Source: Pseudomonas brenneri
GTDB lineage: Bacteria; Pseudomonadota; Gammaproteobacteria; Pseudomonadales; Pseudomonadaceae
Direction: 5' to 3'
Length of the DNA stretch: 64,000 bases
Assembly (NCBI RefSeq): GCF_007858285.1
Contig: NZ_VFIL01000004.1
Coordinates: 372,001 to 436,000, forward strand
Both the position numbers and the translations under genes were made by a program. This document shows, piece after piece, positions 1-8,166 of the stretch. The notes beneath the pieces are model-generated. The model made no database searches, had not been told where the DNA came from, and was given only the letters and a program-made list of their open reading frames with translations. Within the stretch, counting starts at the first letter, position 1, and each line of letters opens with the position of its first letter.

Positions 1-1056
1 CTCAATCGCCGGCACTTGATCGTCGGCCAGTTACTGCTGTCCACCGCCGCGGTTTTGCTGCTCGGCCTGTCCAGCAGCAGCCTGTGGTTTCTGGCTGGCC
101 TGCTGCTGACCGGCTTGCTCGCGGTGGTGGCACAAGTATTGGTGGCCTACGCCGCAAACCTGGCGCGGCCCGAGCAACGGGGCCATGTGGTGGGCCTGGT
201 GACCAGCGGCATCGTGGTCGGCCTGCTGCTGGCACGCACGGTGTCCGGGGTCATGGCAGACCTGGCCGGCTGGCGTTCGGTGTACCTGTTGTCGGCTGGC
301 CTGACGCTGCTGATGACACTGTTGCTCTGGCGCGTCTTGCCGGCCACCGAGCAGCCCCGGGCACCAGGTTCGTATCTACAGCTGCTCGGCTCGGTGTTCA
401 GCCTGTTGCGTGAAGAAAAAGTGCTGCGCGACCGCGCGGTCCTGGCGTTTCTGATTTTTGCCGCTGGCACCGTGCTCTGGACCCCGCTGGTACTGCCCTT
501 GAGCGCCCCGCCATTGTCGCTGTCCCACACCCAGATCGGCCTGTTCGGCCTCGCCGGTGCTGCTGGCGCGCTGGGCGCGGCTCATGCCGGACGCCTGGCC
601 GACCGGGGCCTGGCCCAGTGGACCAGCGGCGCAGCCCTGGGGCTGATGTTGGTGTCGTGGCTGGCCATCGCCTTCACCCAGTCCTCGCTGTGGGCGCTGC
701 TGCTCGGGGTGATTACCTTCGACCTCGGCCTGCAAGCCGTGCATGTCACCAGCCAAAGCCTGATCTACAGCGTGCGCCCCGCCGCCCAGAGCAGGTTGGT
801 GGCCGGCTACATGCTGTTCTATTCGGCAGGCAGCGCCCTGGGCTCGGTCGCGGCGACGATGATGTATGCCTGGGCCGGCTGGCTCGGCGTGTGTGGCCTG
901 GGCGCCGCCATCAACCTGCTGGCCCTGGTTTACTGGCGGGCGACCCTTGCACCTCAGTCCTTGCCGAGCATGCTTTGCAGCACGCCATCGCGACGAACCC
1001 AGCCATGGAACAACGCCGCCGCCAAATGCAGCAACACCGTCAGAAACAGCAAATAG
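1..1056 (+). CDS. MFS transporter, 5' end missing
   Basis: The reading frame is open from the first base (Leu-Asn-Arg-Arg...), so the start codon lies upstream of the window. About 350 codons remain and encode a string of hydrophobic helices typical of a 12-TM major facilitator of the drug/sugar exporter kind. The segment GLLLARTVSGVMADLAGWR resembles the conserved stretch after TM4-TM5 of DHA1-type proteins. The substrate cannot be told. The last membrane helix ends near position 935. The final 30-40 codons run antisense through the 3' end of the convergent cytochrome b561 gene, a 103-base overlap, and look like an unselected tail (rich in Ser, Arg, Asn). The natural stop may have been lost, or the tail may simply be tolerated. 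Confidence 0.8.
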   Translation, partial: LNRRHLIVGQLLLSTAAVLLLGLSSSSLWFLAGLLLTGLLAVVAQVLVAYAANLARPEQRGHVVGLVTSGIVVGLLLARTVSGVMADLAGWRSVYLLSAGLTLLMTLLLWRVLPATEQPRAPGSYLQLLGSVFSLLREEKVLRDRAVLAFLIFAAGTVLWTPLVLPLSAPPLSLSHTQIGLFGLAGAAGALGAAHAGRLADRGLAQWTSGAALGLMLVSWLAIAFTQSSLWALLLGVITFDLGLQAVHVTSQSLIYSVRPAAQSRLVAGYMLFYSAGSALGSVAATMMYAWAGWLGVCGLGAAINLLALVYWRATLAPQSLPSMLCSTPSRRTQPWNNAAAKCSNTVRNSK

Positions 1057-1490
1057 GCGAGGTAACCGTGGGCTTTGCGCAGCACCGCAAACAACTGCGC
1101 ATTGGCCGGCACCCATCCGGGCAACTGCAAGGCGCTGGACAGCATCACCGGATCACCGGCCGCCGAAATCATCGCCCACCCCAGCAACGGCAGGATCAGC
1201 ATCAAGCCATACAGCAGCACATGCGAAGCCTTGGCCGCCATCACCTGCCACGCCGGCAAGTCGACAGGCAACGGCGGCTGACGGGTAGAAAAGCGCACCC
1301 CCAGCCGCACGATCACCAACAGCAGAATCGCAATGCCCAGCGGCTTGTGCAGGTGCAACAACCACTCATGGCGCTCGGAAACCGACGCCACCATGCCAGC
1401 GCCGATAAACAGCATGGCGATCACCATCAGCGCCATCAGCCAGTGCAGCAGGCGCGCCAGCGGCGCAAAAAAACGCGGTTGGGCATTCAT
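954..1490 (-). CDS. Cytochrome b561 family protein (last gene of a 4-gene operon)
   Basis: This 178-residue protein has four predicted membrane helices and the histidine pattern of the diheme cytochrome b561/CybB family (LARLLHWLMA at the N-terminus, HLHKPLGI in the second helix, KASHVLLYGL in the third, HGYLAYLLFLTVLLHLAAALFH at the end). It would move electrons between quinones and an acceptor in the inner membrane. Its start overlaps the stop of the upstream catalase-like gene by 4 bases, so the two are translationally coupled. The obvious inference is that it supplies electrons to, or accepts them from, that periplasm-facing peroxidase. The 3' end overlaps the convergent MFS reading frame by 103 bases. 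Confidence 0.9.
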   Translation of the reverse strand: MNAQPRFFAPLARLLHWLMALMVIAMLFIGAGMVASVSERHEWLLHLHKPLGIAILLLVIVRLGVRFSTRQPPLPVDLPAWQVMAAKASHVLLYGLMLILPLLGWAMISAAGDPVMLSSALQLPGWVPANAQLFAVLRKAHGYLAYLLFLTVLLHLAAALFHGWVRRDGVLQSMLGKD

Positions 1491-2569
1491 GGCCGGGACT
1501 CCTGAGGGGCGCTGTGCAACTGGCTGACTTCGCCGGTGCGACGCAAATATGAACTGGCATAGGCGGCAGAACGTGCGGCCAGCAGCGGGTCATTGGAGGC
1601 TTCGATACCGCTGGGCAGGATCAAGGGGTCAAAGTTGATATCACGGCAATCGCCGTCCAGTTGCGGCTGGCTGCTTTCAAGCACCAAGGTGCCGGCGTTC
1701 AGCACCGTGTGCGCGCCGACCCAGGCCTTGCTGGCGTCATCTACCAGGTCCGAGGGGTTGGCCAGGGTGATCTGCAATTGCCAGCGCAGCGGCCCGGCCT
1801 TCAAGCGTTGTATCAAATCTGCCTGCAGGGAATCCGCCCCTTCAGGCGTGATGGCGCCGCTGGCATCCTGGCTCAGCGGTACCACGCCCCAGCGCACGGC
1901 CTGGCGTTGCCCGGTGGCATTGATCAGGTAAAAAGCGTTAATCGCGTTATAGGTCTCGGTGGCATAGCTGGCAGAGGGCTTGGCGGTCTTGACCCACGCC
2001 AGAAACGGCGCGGCCTCGGGATGGCTGGCAAAAAACGCCGGCATACTGGCCGGGTTCGGCTTGCCGGTCGCAGGGTCTGGGGCACCGGCCTTGAGCATCT
2101 GGTAGAACGCCTCAGGCGTGCCCACCGGGAACACCGGCATGCTGTTCATCCCGGTGCGCCATTGCTGGCCGTTGGCCTGGCTGAACTGCACGGCCAGGCT
2201 GCGGATCGGCACGCTGTTGTCCGGGGCATAGGGGTTGCCGCTGGGCAGGGCGAAACGCCCGATCACCTGGGTGCGGGCCTCACTGAATACCTGTGCGCTG
2301 GAATACGCCCGAGCCGCAGGACTGCTCTCGAAATAGCCGGCCACGCACACACCTTTAGCGTGATTGCGTCGGTAGCCTTGGTGTACGCCATTATTGGTTT
2401 CCAGGGCATTGACCAACGTCTTGGGGCGCAAACGCTGTGGGTCAAGTGTGCCGTTGACGTAGGCAAAAGCCCCCGCCACGACACCAACAACCGCGCCAAT
2501 AGCCGCCAGGCGCAGCATCAGGCTGGCACGCCCCAACGGCGGGCGTGGTGGGGATGGATGATCTGGCAT
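1487..2569 (-). CDS. Membrane-anchored catalase-family peroxidase (SrpA-like)
   Basis: This 360-residue protein starts with one hydrophobic helix (about residues 17-40), which would anchor it with the catalytic part in the periplasm. It is followed by a small catalase-fold domain: the active-site histidine region RRNHAKGVCVAGYF, a substrate-channel region with RSLAVQFSQANGQQWRTGMN, and YATETYNAINAFYLIN. At 360 residues it is much shorter than classical catalases (about 480-700), as expected for the catalase-related peroxidase group. The likely reaction is heme-dependent reduction of peroxides, possibly organic ones. The gene lies 102 bases after the reductase-like gene and overlaps the cytochrome b561 gene. 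I know catalase-b561 pairs next to ECF sigma factors from other proteobacteria; an ECF sigma/anti-sigma pair starts 3 kb away here. Confidence 0.87.
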   Translation of the reverse strand: MPDHPSPPRPPLGRASLMLRLAAIGAVVGVVAGAFAYVNGTLDPQRLRPKTLVNALETNNGVHQGYRRNHAKGVCVAGYFESSPAARAYSSAQVFSEARTQVIGRFALPSGNPYAPDNSVPIRSLAVQFSQANGQQWRTGMNSMPVFPVGTPEAFYQMLKAGAPDPATGKPNPASMPAFFASHPEAAPFLAWVKTAKPSASYATETYNAINAFYLINATGQRQAVRWGVVPLSQDASGAITPEGADSLQADLIQRLKAGPLRWQLQITLANPSDLVDDASKAWVGAHTVLNAGTLVLESSQPQLDGDCRDINFDPLILPSGIEASNDPLLAARSAAYASSYLRRTGEVSQLHSAPQESRP

Positions 2570-2671
2570 GAAATGCTCCGAGGCCTATGGCCACAGGGGA
2601 TAGGTGCAATAGGACGCCGCTCGCACGGGCTTATTCCCCCAGGGCCGTAGGCATTTTCATCAGAGCCTTGT

Positions 2672-3949
2672 TCAGGAGTCCCAGATCGCCCCATAGGCGG
2701 GTATCCCCCGAGCCTCCATTTCCTCGACCACCCGCTGCGTCACCGCCTGGTTGGCGATACAGATCACCGCTTCGGCAGCGAAGTCCTGCACCGCCGCGTA
2801 GGCCAGTTGCACCAGGTCAGGTTTGCCCCGTACATCGGTGTCCCAGATCACTGCACCGGGTTGTGCGCGAAGGATTTCTGCAACCAGTTCCTCGCCATAG
2901 GTCTTGGCCGGGCTGCGGGTCGACCAGACCAACTGGATCGGCACCTGCTTGGCCAGCAAATGCGGCATCACCGGGCCAATGCCGCTGCCAGTGGCGATGT
3001 ACACCACCGACTTGAACAAGGTCTCGACGTTGGCCACCCCCGCCGTGGTAATACCCTTGACCCACACATGGGACGGCATCTGCTCGATAAAGCGCCCCGT
3101 CCAATCCCCGGCCCGGGAAATAATCAGGCGAAAACCCGGCTGGCCCGGTGTCGGGATATTGGCAAACGAGTGCCACTCCAGCAGCGGTTGCAGGCTGATC
3201 GCGGTGGACGACCCCGCAAAGGGCGTGGTGTGGCGCAATGTGCTGATCACGGCATGGCCACTAGGCCGCTGATGACTGACTACCACTTTGCGCAAGCGTA
3301 ACCAAGGCAGCGCAATACTCAGGGTCAGCACCAGCAATACCCAAACCGCCCCCGCGGGAGCCTCGGCCAGCAGTGTCTGCACCCAGAACAACAGCAAGGC
3401 CGCCCACCCCGCAAACCGGTGCACGCGCTCAAAGCCATTGTGAAAGCGGCGGCGAATCCCCGGCTGCGCCATCACCACCATCAACAGCAACACACCCAGC
3501 AGCGCCGCACTGACCAGCAACCACGGCACCGACACACTCGAAGGCTGTTGCAGATAGCGCCAGCCCTGGCTGCCGACCAGCACCGCGAACCACACCGTGG
3601 CAGCCAGCGCACCGCCGCTGTGCAGCCCGCCCAGGTGATAGACCTTGGCGGCGCGGCGGCGTATATACAGCGGCCAGCTCACGGGAATACGCGTCGCCAA
3701 CCAGAACAGCCCGTTGATTACATACTGCTGGCGCACCAGGATCGCCAGGGACAGGTTAATCATCACCAGCAGCGACACCTGTTGCACGTCGATCAAGGGC
3801 AGGGTCAAGCCCGCCAGCGCAAACCAGCCGTTGCCCATCAGCACCCCTGCCACCAGACAGTTGTAATGGGAAAATATCGGCCTGCCACGCCAGCGCCGCC
3901 ACCCGCCAGGCCGGGCGGGCAGCACCGTGGCCATCCACCGTTCAATCAT
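2672..3949 (-). CDS. Ferric-reductase-like transmembrane FAD/NAD(P) oxidoreductase
   Basis: This protein has 425 residues. The N-terminal half (about 30-220) has about six hydrophobic helices with paired histidines (H105 and H110 in YHLGGLHSG; H170 and H177 in FHNGFERVHRF), consistent with heme b ligation as in ferric reductases and NADPH oxidases. The C-terminal half looks like a ferredoxin-reductase module: LEWHSFANIPT (258-268) matches the FAD-contacting EWHPF-type motif, and VYIATGSGIGPVMPH (316-330) is the NAD(P)-binding glycine motif. It would carry electrons from cytoplasmic NAD(P)H through FAD and heme across the membrane. Its start overlaps the stop of the adenylation enzyme gene by 4 bases (ATGA), so the two are very probably partners. 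The acceptor is unknown. No family name can be given with certainty. Confidence 0.72.
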   Translation of the reverse strand: MIERWMATVLPARPGGWRRWRGRPIFSHYNCLVAGVLMGNGWFALAGLTLPLIDVQQVSLLVMINLSLAILVRQQYVINGLFWLATRIPVSWPLYIRRRAAKVYHLGGLHSGGALAATVWFAVLVGSQGWRYLQQPSSVSVPWLLVSAALLGVLLLMVVMAQPGIRRRFHNGFERVHRFAGWAALLLFWVQTLLAEAPAGAVWVLLVLTLSIALPWLRLRKVVVSHQRPSGHAVISTLRHTTPFAGSSTAISLQPLLEWHSFANIPTPGQPGFRLIISRAGDWTGRFIEQMPSHVWVKGITTAGVANVETLFKSVVYIATGSGIGPVMPHLLAKQVPIQLVWSTRSPAKTYGEELVAEILRAQPGAVIWDTDVRGKPDLVQLAYAAVQDFAAEAVICIANQAVTQRVVEEMEARGIPAYGAIWDS

Positions 3950-5553
3950 GCTCGGCCACCTGTGCTCAGGAGCAACTGGCGCCCCTCCTCGCTGTCACGG
4001 GCCCATTGCAGCAGCAAAGCCTTGTCGACCTTGCCACGCGCTGTGAGCGGCAGGAGGTCCACGGCGAAAATCACCGCGGGCACACAGTAGTAGGCCAGCC
4101 GTTGCGCGCAGTACTGCCTGGCTGCCGGGATATCCACCGTGGCGGGGGTCACGAATGCCACCAGGTGCTGGCTGTCGAACTTCAACGCCACCGCCCGGCT
4201 ACAGGCACCGCAGGCCTCAAGCGTGGTGGCAAGCGCATCCAACTCCACGCGAAAACCGCGGACCTTGACCTGATCGTCAACCCGCCCCAGATGCTCCAAC
4301 GCCCCTTCGTCCGTCCAGCGGCCCAGGTCGCGGGTATGGAACATCATCCGGCCCGCCCCCAGGAATGGATCAGGTCGGTAGCGTTGCGCAGTCAACAACG
4401 GGTTGTGCAGATAACCGGCCGTCACCCCATCGCCCCCGGCCCACATCTCCCCCACTGCCCCTGGCGCGCAGGCCTGGCCATGTTCATCGAGCACATACAC
4501 GGTGTTATTGGGTGTCGGCTTGCCGATGGTCAATCGCGCCCCTGGCACATGCCGATGCAGGGTATTGACGATGGTCGTTTCAGTCGGCCCGCAACCGTTG
4601 TAGAACGTGCAATGGGCCGCCCAGCGGTCCGCCAGGGCCTGGGGGCATGGCTCGCCCGCCACCGCGACCACCTCAAGCGTGGGGCATTGCCGGGGATCCA
4701 GGGTCGCGAGAATCGACGGCGTGGCGATCAGCACCTGGCAATGGCGTGCCGTTTCCCCGATGTCTTGCTGGCGGATAAGCAACGTCGCCCCATGGGCCAG
4801 ACAACCGAGGATCTCCCAGGCCGCCATGTCAAAGGCGATGTTGAGTATCTGCCCAACGCTCATGCCTGGCTTGATGCCGAGGTTTCCCGGGGCCGTCAGC
4901 AAGATATTGCAGACATTGCGGTGGGTCACCCGCACCCCGTTTGGCCGGCCTGTGGTACCGGAGGTAAACAGCACAAAACACAGGCTGGCAGGGTCTGGCG
5001 CGGCGACGTCCAGCAGGCATTCCTCGGCCACCCAGGGCTGTTGCGCCAGGAACTCATCCAGGCACACGCACGGCTGGCCCGCCGCCAGCGGCAATCGGTC
5101 CTTGAGCCCGGATAGGGTCAGTACTACGGCACTCGACAATGTCTCAAGGATCATCGTCAACTGGGCCGGCGGAGTGATCCTGGCATCCTGCGGCACGTAC
5201 GCCGCGCCGATTTTCAACACGGCCAGCAGGCCCACCAGCATGGGGATCGACCGCTCGACAAACAGCGCTACCGTGTCTCCCGCCACCACGCCCTGCTCGA
5301 TCAAGTGCCGGGCCAGCCGATTGGCCTGGCGGTTCAACTGCTCATAGCTGATGCTCTGCTCCAGACAGAGCGCGGCTATCTGCTGGGGAGCTGCTGCGGC
5401 TTGCGCCTCGAAGGCCAGGTGTATACACGCGTACGGCAGTGGCCGTGCCGGCCCGCATCCCCAACTTTCAAGGGTATTACGTTGGATGATGGGCAAATGG
5501 CCCAGTGCCTTGGTGCAAGCAAATCCGCTATCTGCTGCTGTCGCCGATATCAT
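3946..5553 (-). CDS. Free-standing NRPS-type adenylation enzyme (no carrier domain)
   Basis: This 535-residue enzyme belongs to the ANL superfamily. Visible core motifs are FVLFTSGTTGRPNGV (A3, 193-207), FDMAAWEI (A4, 241-248), NGCGPTETT (A5, 319-327), FHTRDLGRW (A7, 405-413), GRVDDQVKVRGFRVELD (A8, 423-439) and LTARGKVDK with the A10 lysine K508. It should activate an amino or carboxylic acid as the acyl-adenylate. Two oddities: the usual A3 lysine (PKG) is Asn205, and the protein ends soon after A10 with no phosphopantetheine carrier domain. No condensation, thioesterase or carrier gene is nearby. The start is supported by GAGGAG seven bases upstream. The stop overlaps the membrane reductase gene, so the product may work with it. 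The substrate cannot be read reliably by eye. Confidence 0.85.
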   Translation of the reverse strand: MISATAADSGFACTKALGHLPIIQRNTLESWGCGPARPLPYACIHLAFEAQAAAAPQQIAALCLEQSISYEQLNRQANRLARHLIEQGVVAGDTVALFVERSIPMLVGLLAVLKIGAAYVPQDARITPPAQLTMILETLSSAVVLTLSGLKDRLPLAAGQPCVCLDEFLAQQPWVAEECLLDVAAPDPASLCFVLFTSGTTGRPNGVRVTHRNVCNILLTAPGNLGIKPGMSVGQILNIAFDMAAWEILGCLAHGATLLIRQQDIGETARHCQVLIATPSILATLDPRQCPTLEVVAVAGEPCPQALADRWAAHCTFYNGCGPTETTIVNTLHRHVPGARLTIGKPTPNNTVYVLDEHGQACAPGAVGEMWAGGDGVTAGYLHNPLLTAQRYRPDPFLGAGRMMFHTRDLGRWTDEGALEHLGRVDDQVKVRGFRVELDALATTLEACGACSRAVALKFDSQHLVAFVTPATVDIPAARQYCAQRLAYYCVPAVIFAVDLLPLTARGKVDKALLLQWARDSEEGRQLLLSTGGRA

Positions 5554-5697
5554 GTGTCAACTCCTCATCTGGCGCCTGCCTCACAGTGATCGGGCAGGCT
5601 GGGAGCTGGACTGAGGACGATTCACGACATTACAGGGCTACGGGAGCCTACAAACGATAAAGACCAAGGCCATCTGTAGCGTTTATTTTTCCTACAA

Positions 5698-6264
5698 ATG
5701 GAACAACCTTTGCCGGTAGGCGTCTCCCTCAACACCGCCCACGACACGCAGGCCCCCATGCACGAACTCGACGAACAGTTGCGTGAACTCCTTCCCAGGC
5801 TGCGGCGCTTTGCCCTGTCCCTGACGCGCAACCCCAGCAGCGCCGATGATCTGGTGCAGGCCAGCCTGGAGCGCGCCATCGTCAGTTGGCGTGACAGGCG
5901 CGTCGACGGTGATTTACGCGCCTGGTTGTTCTCGATCCTCTACCGGCAGTTTCTCGACGCGCACCGGCGTTCGCGACGCTATGCACGGATGCTGGAGTTC
6001 TTTACCGGGCGCGATGACGCGCAACCCTCGGTCGAACGCGAGGTGATCGCCCAGTCGACCCTGCAAGCTTTCGACCAGTTGACCGGCGAGCAGCGCGCCC
6101 TGCTGCTGTGGGTCTCGGTGGAAGGCTTGAGCTACAAGGAAGTCGCCCATATCCTCGACGTGCCCATCGGCACCGTGATGTCACGCCTGTCCCGCGCCCG
6201 CCAGGCCTTGCGCCAGCTCAGCGACGGCGACATCAACCGCCCCTCCCTGCGGATACTCAAATGA
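5698..6264 (+). CDS. ECF-type RNA polymerase sigma factor
   Basis: This protein (188 residues from the first ATG) shows sigma region 2 (LPRLRRFALSLTRNPSSADDLVQ, then DLRAWLFSILYRQFLDAHRR) and region 4 (LTGEQRALLLWVSVEGLSYKEVAHILDVPIGTV in two pieces, then MSRLSRARQALR). It therefore directs RNA polymerase to a small regulon. No clear Shine-Dalgarno site precedes the ATG at 5698. The ATG at 5758, giving a protein starting MHELDEQLRE, fits the usual length of the family better and may be the true start. It overlaps the anti-sigma gene by 4 bases. The divergent adenylation/peroxidase operon starts 144 bases away and is a plausible target, but I see no unambiguous ECF promoter pair. Confidence 0.9.
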   Translation: MEQPLPVGVSLNTAHDTQAPMHELDEQLRELLPRLRRFALSLTRNPSSADDLVQASLERAIVSWRDRRVDGDLRAWLFSILYRQFLDAHRRSRRYARMLEFFTGRDDAQPSVEREVIAQSTLQAFDQLTGEQRALLLWVSVEGLSYKEVAHILDVPIGTVMSRLSRARQALRQLSDGDINRPSLRILK

Positions 6265-7007
6265 TCAGCCTGCCCCCCAACGAACGCGACCTGCACGCTT
6301 ACGTCGACCACCAACTCTCGGAGGTGGACCGACGCCAATTGGAGATCTGGCTCGCCGCCCACCCCGAGGTCGCGGCCCAGGTCCACGCCTGGCAACAGGA
6401 TGCCCAGCACCTGCGCGCGGCCCTCGGCGCTGCGCCAGCGGCTAATCCGCAGTTGGATCCGGCACTGATTCGCCAGCGTCTCAAGCACCAGTCGCGCCGC
6501 CAACTGGCCACTGCCGCCATGCTGGTGCTCGCCGTCAGCCTGGGCGGCCTGGGTGGCTGGCAAGCACGGCAGGCAACCCTTGTGGCCACGGCACTGCCGA
6601 TGACCGACGCCATGCAGGCCTATCGCCTGTTCGCCCAGGAGCGGATCATGCCCGCCGATTACCAGGTGCAAGGCAGCGGCGATATGCAAGCCTGGCTCGA
6701 CCGTTACTTCACCCAGGCCCATCGCCTGCCAGACCTGAGCCAGGCCGGTTTCAACCCGGTCAGCGGGCGCCTGCTCACCACTGATCAAGGCGCAGCGGCG
6801 ATGGTGCTCTACGAGAACCCGCAGGGCCGGCGCATCAGTTTCTACATTCGCCCGCCGGGCCCGCAGAACACCTTGCTGCCACCGGGCAGTCGCAATGCCG
6901 ACGGGCTCCAGGCCCAGTACTGGTCCAGCCCCGGCTACAACTATGCGATGGTCAGCCAAGAGGACGAGCCGACCACCCCATTGCTCAAGCAGACCACAAG
7001 GTTCTAG
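6261..7007 (+). CDS. Transmembrane anti-sigma factor
   Basis: This 248-residue protein starts at the ATG that overlaps the sigma-factor stop (ATGA). The N-terminal cytoplasmic part carries the signature of proteobacterial anti-sigma factors (LHAYVDHQLSEVDRRQLEIWLAAHPEVA). One hydrophobic segment follows at about residues 92-108 (ATAAMLVLAVSLGGLGGW), then a periplasmic domain of about 140 residues. There is no zinc-binding HxxxCxxC motif. It should hold the sigma factor at the membrane until an envelope signal releases it. The periplasmic domain is not one I recognise, so the signal cannot be named. The catalase and cytochrome b561 genes in the neighbouring operon make oxidative stress a reasonable guess. 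Confidence 0.87.
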   Translation: MISLPPNERDLHAYVDHQLSEVDRRQLEIWLAAHPEVAAQVHAWQQDAQHLRAALGAAPAANPQLDPALIRQRLKHQSRRQLATAAMLVLAVSLGGLGGWQARQATLVATALPMTDAMQAYRLFAQERIMPADYQVQGSGDMQAWLDRYFTQAHRLPDLSQAGFNPVSGRLLTTDQGAAAMVLYENPQGRRISFYIRPPGPQNTLLPPGSRNADGLQAQYWSSPGYNYAMVSQEDEPTTPLLKQTTRF

Positions 7008-7019
7008 GACGCCAACGCC

Positions 7020-8132
7020 ATGCCTTTTCGAGATAGCCGCCCCCGTCGCCTGCCCTTGTTCAAACGGCTGCTGGGCAAAACAACCACCACCGATAATGCC
7101 CCAGCCATTCAGCGGTTCTTTGAAGACAAGGCCCGGCAACAGGGCTACACCCTCAGCCCCAGCCAATGGCAGGTGATCGCGGCCATGACCCGGCAAACCG
7201 CGCACTTGCAGGCCCGGCGTCCGACCCGCAGCTTGTACCTGCACGGGGCCGTCGGCCGGGGCAAAAGCTGGTTGCTCGACGGGTTTTTCCAGGCCTTGCC
7301 GTGCCCGGACAAACAGCGGGTGCATTTCCACGACTTTTTCGCCCGCCTGCACCGAGGCATGTTTGCTCACCGCCAGCAGGCCGACGCCCTGGCCGCTACC
7401 CTGGATCAATTGCTCGACGGTTGCCGGGTGCTGTGTTTCGACGAATTCCATGTGCATGACATCGGCGATGCGATGTTGATCACCCGTCTGTTCAAGGCGT
7501 TGTTCCAACGGGGCATCCTGGTGCTGCTCACCTCCAATTACCCGCCACAGGGCTTGCTGCCCAACCCGCTGTATCACCAGCGCTTCAAGCCGGTGATCGA
7601 CTTGATCGGCGCACGCATGGACGTCATGCAAGTCAGCGCGCCCCACGACTATCGAGGCTTGGCACAGAACCATCGGCAACAGCGCTTCACCCATGGCCTG
7701 TACGTTTGGCCCGGCACCCCGGCCCAACGCAGTGAGCGGGGGCTGCCCGACACCGATGGCCCGCCCCTGGCCCTGGCAGTGGGAGCACGACAACTGCAGG
7801 TCCGCTGGCATCAGGCGCGCACCCTGGGCGCCACCTTCAACGACCTGTGTGAACAACCCACTGCCGTGATGGATTACCTGCTGCTGTGCGAGGACTTCGA
7901 CCACTGGATCATCGACGGCCTGCCCCGGCTGGACGACTGCCCGATTGCCGTGCAACAACGGTTTATCAACCTGATCGACGTGCTGTACGACCAGGACAAG
8001 CACCTGACACTGCTGGGCCAACAGCCACTGGACGATGCCCTGGAGGGCCAGGCGATCGACTTGGCGCGCACCCGCAGCCGCCTGGGCCAGTTGCAACAAA
8101 TCAGCTCGATCGCGCCCAAGCCGTTATCATGA
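7020..8132 (+). CDS. zapE: ZapE/AFG1-family P-loop ATPase, probable paralogue
   Basis: This 370-residue protein has the ZapE layout: an N-terminal helical region with FFEDKARQQGYTLSPSQW, Walker A GAVGRGKS (76-83), the family stretch VHFHDFFARLHRGM, Walker B VLCFDEFHVHD (137-147) and the sensor-like LLTSNYPPQGLLPNPLYHQRF. ZapE associates with the Z-ring in E. coli. In Pseudomonas I remember the main zapE copy elsewhere in the genome (near the cytochrome bc1 genes), so this is probably a second copy; that is recollection. The gene follows the anti-sigma gene by 12 bases and precedes an LRR-kinase gene by 34, so all four may be cotranscribed. The C-terminal part is typical in length. Confidence 0.85.
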   Translation: MPFRDSRPRRLPLFKRLLGKTTTTDNAPAIQRFFEDKARQQGYTLSPSQWQVIAAMTRQTAHLQARRPTRSLYLHGAVGRGKSWLLDGFFQALPCPDKQRVHFHDFFARLHRGMFAHRQQADALAATLDQLLDGCRVLCFDEFHVHDIGDAMLITRLFKALFQRGILVLLTSNYPPQGLLPNPLYHQRFKPVIDLIGARMDVMQVSAPHDYRGLAQNHRQQRFTHGLYVWPGTPAQRSERGLPDTDGPPLALAVGARQLQVRWHQARTLGATFNDLCEQPTAVMDYLLLCEDFDHWIIDGLPRLDDCPIAVQQRFINLIDVLYDQDKHLTLLGQQPLDDALEGQAIDLARTRSRLGQLQQISSIAPKPLS

Positions 8133-8166
8133 GCGCCTTTGCCTTTGTCGAGTGACGCTGCTGTTC

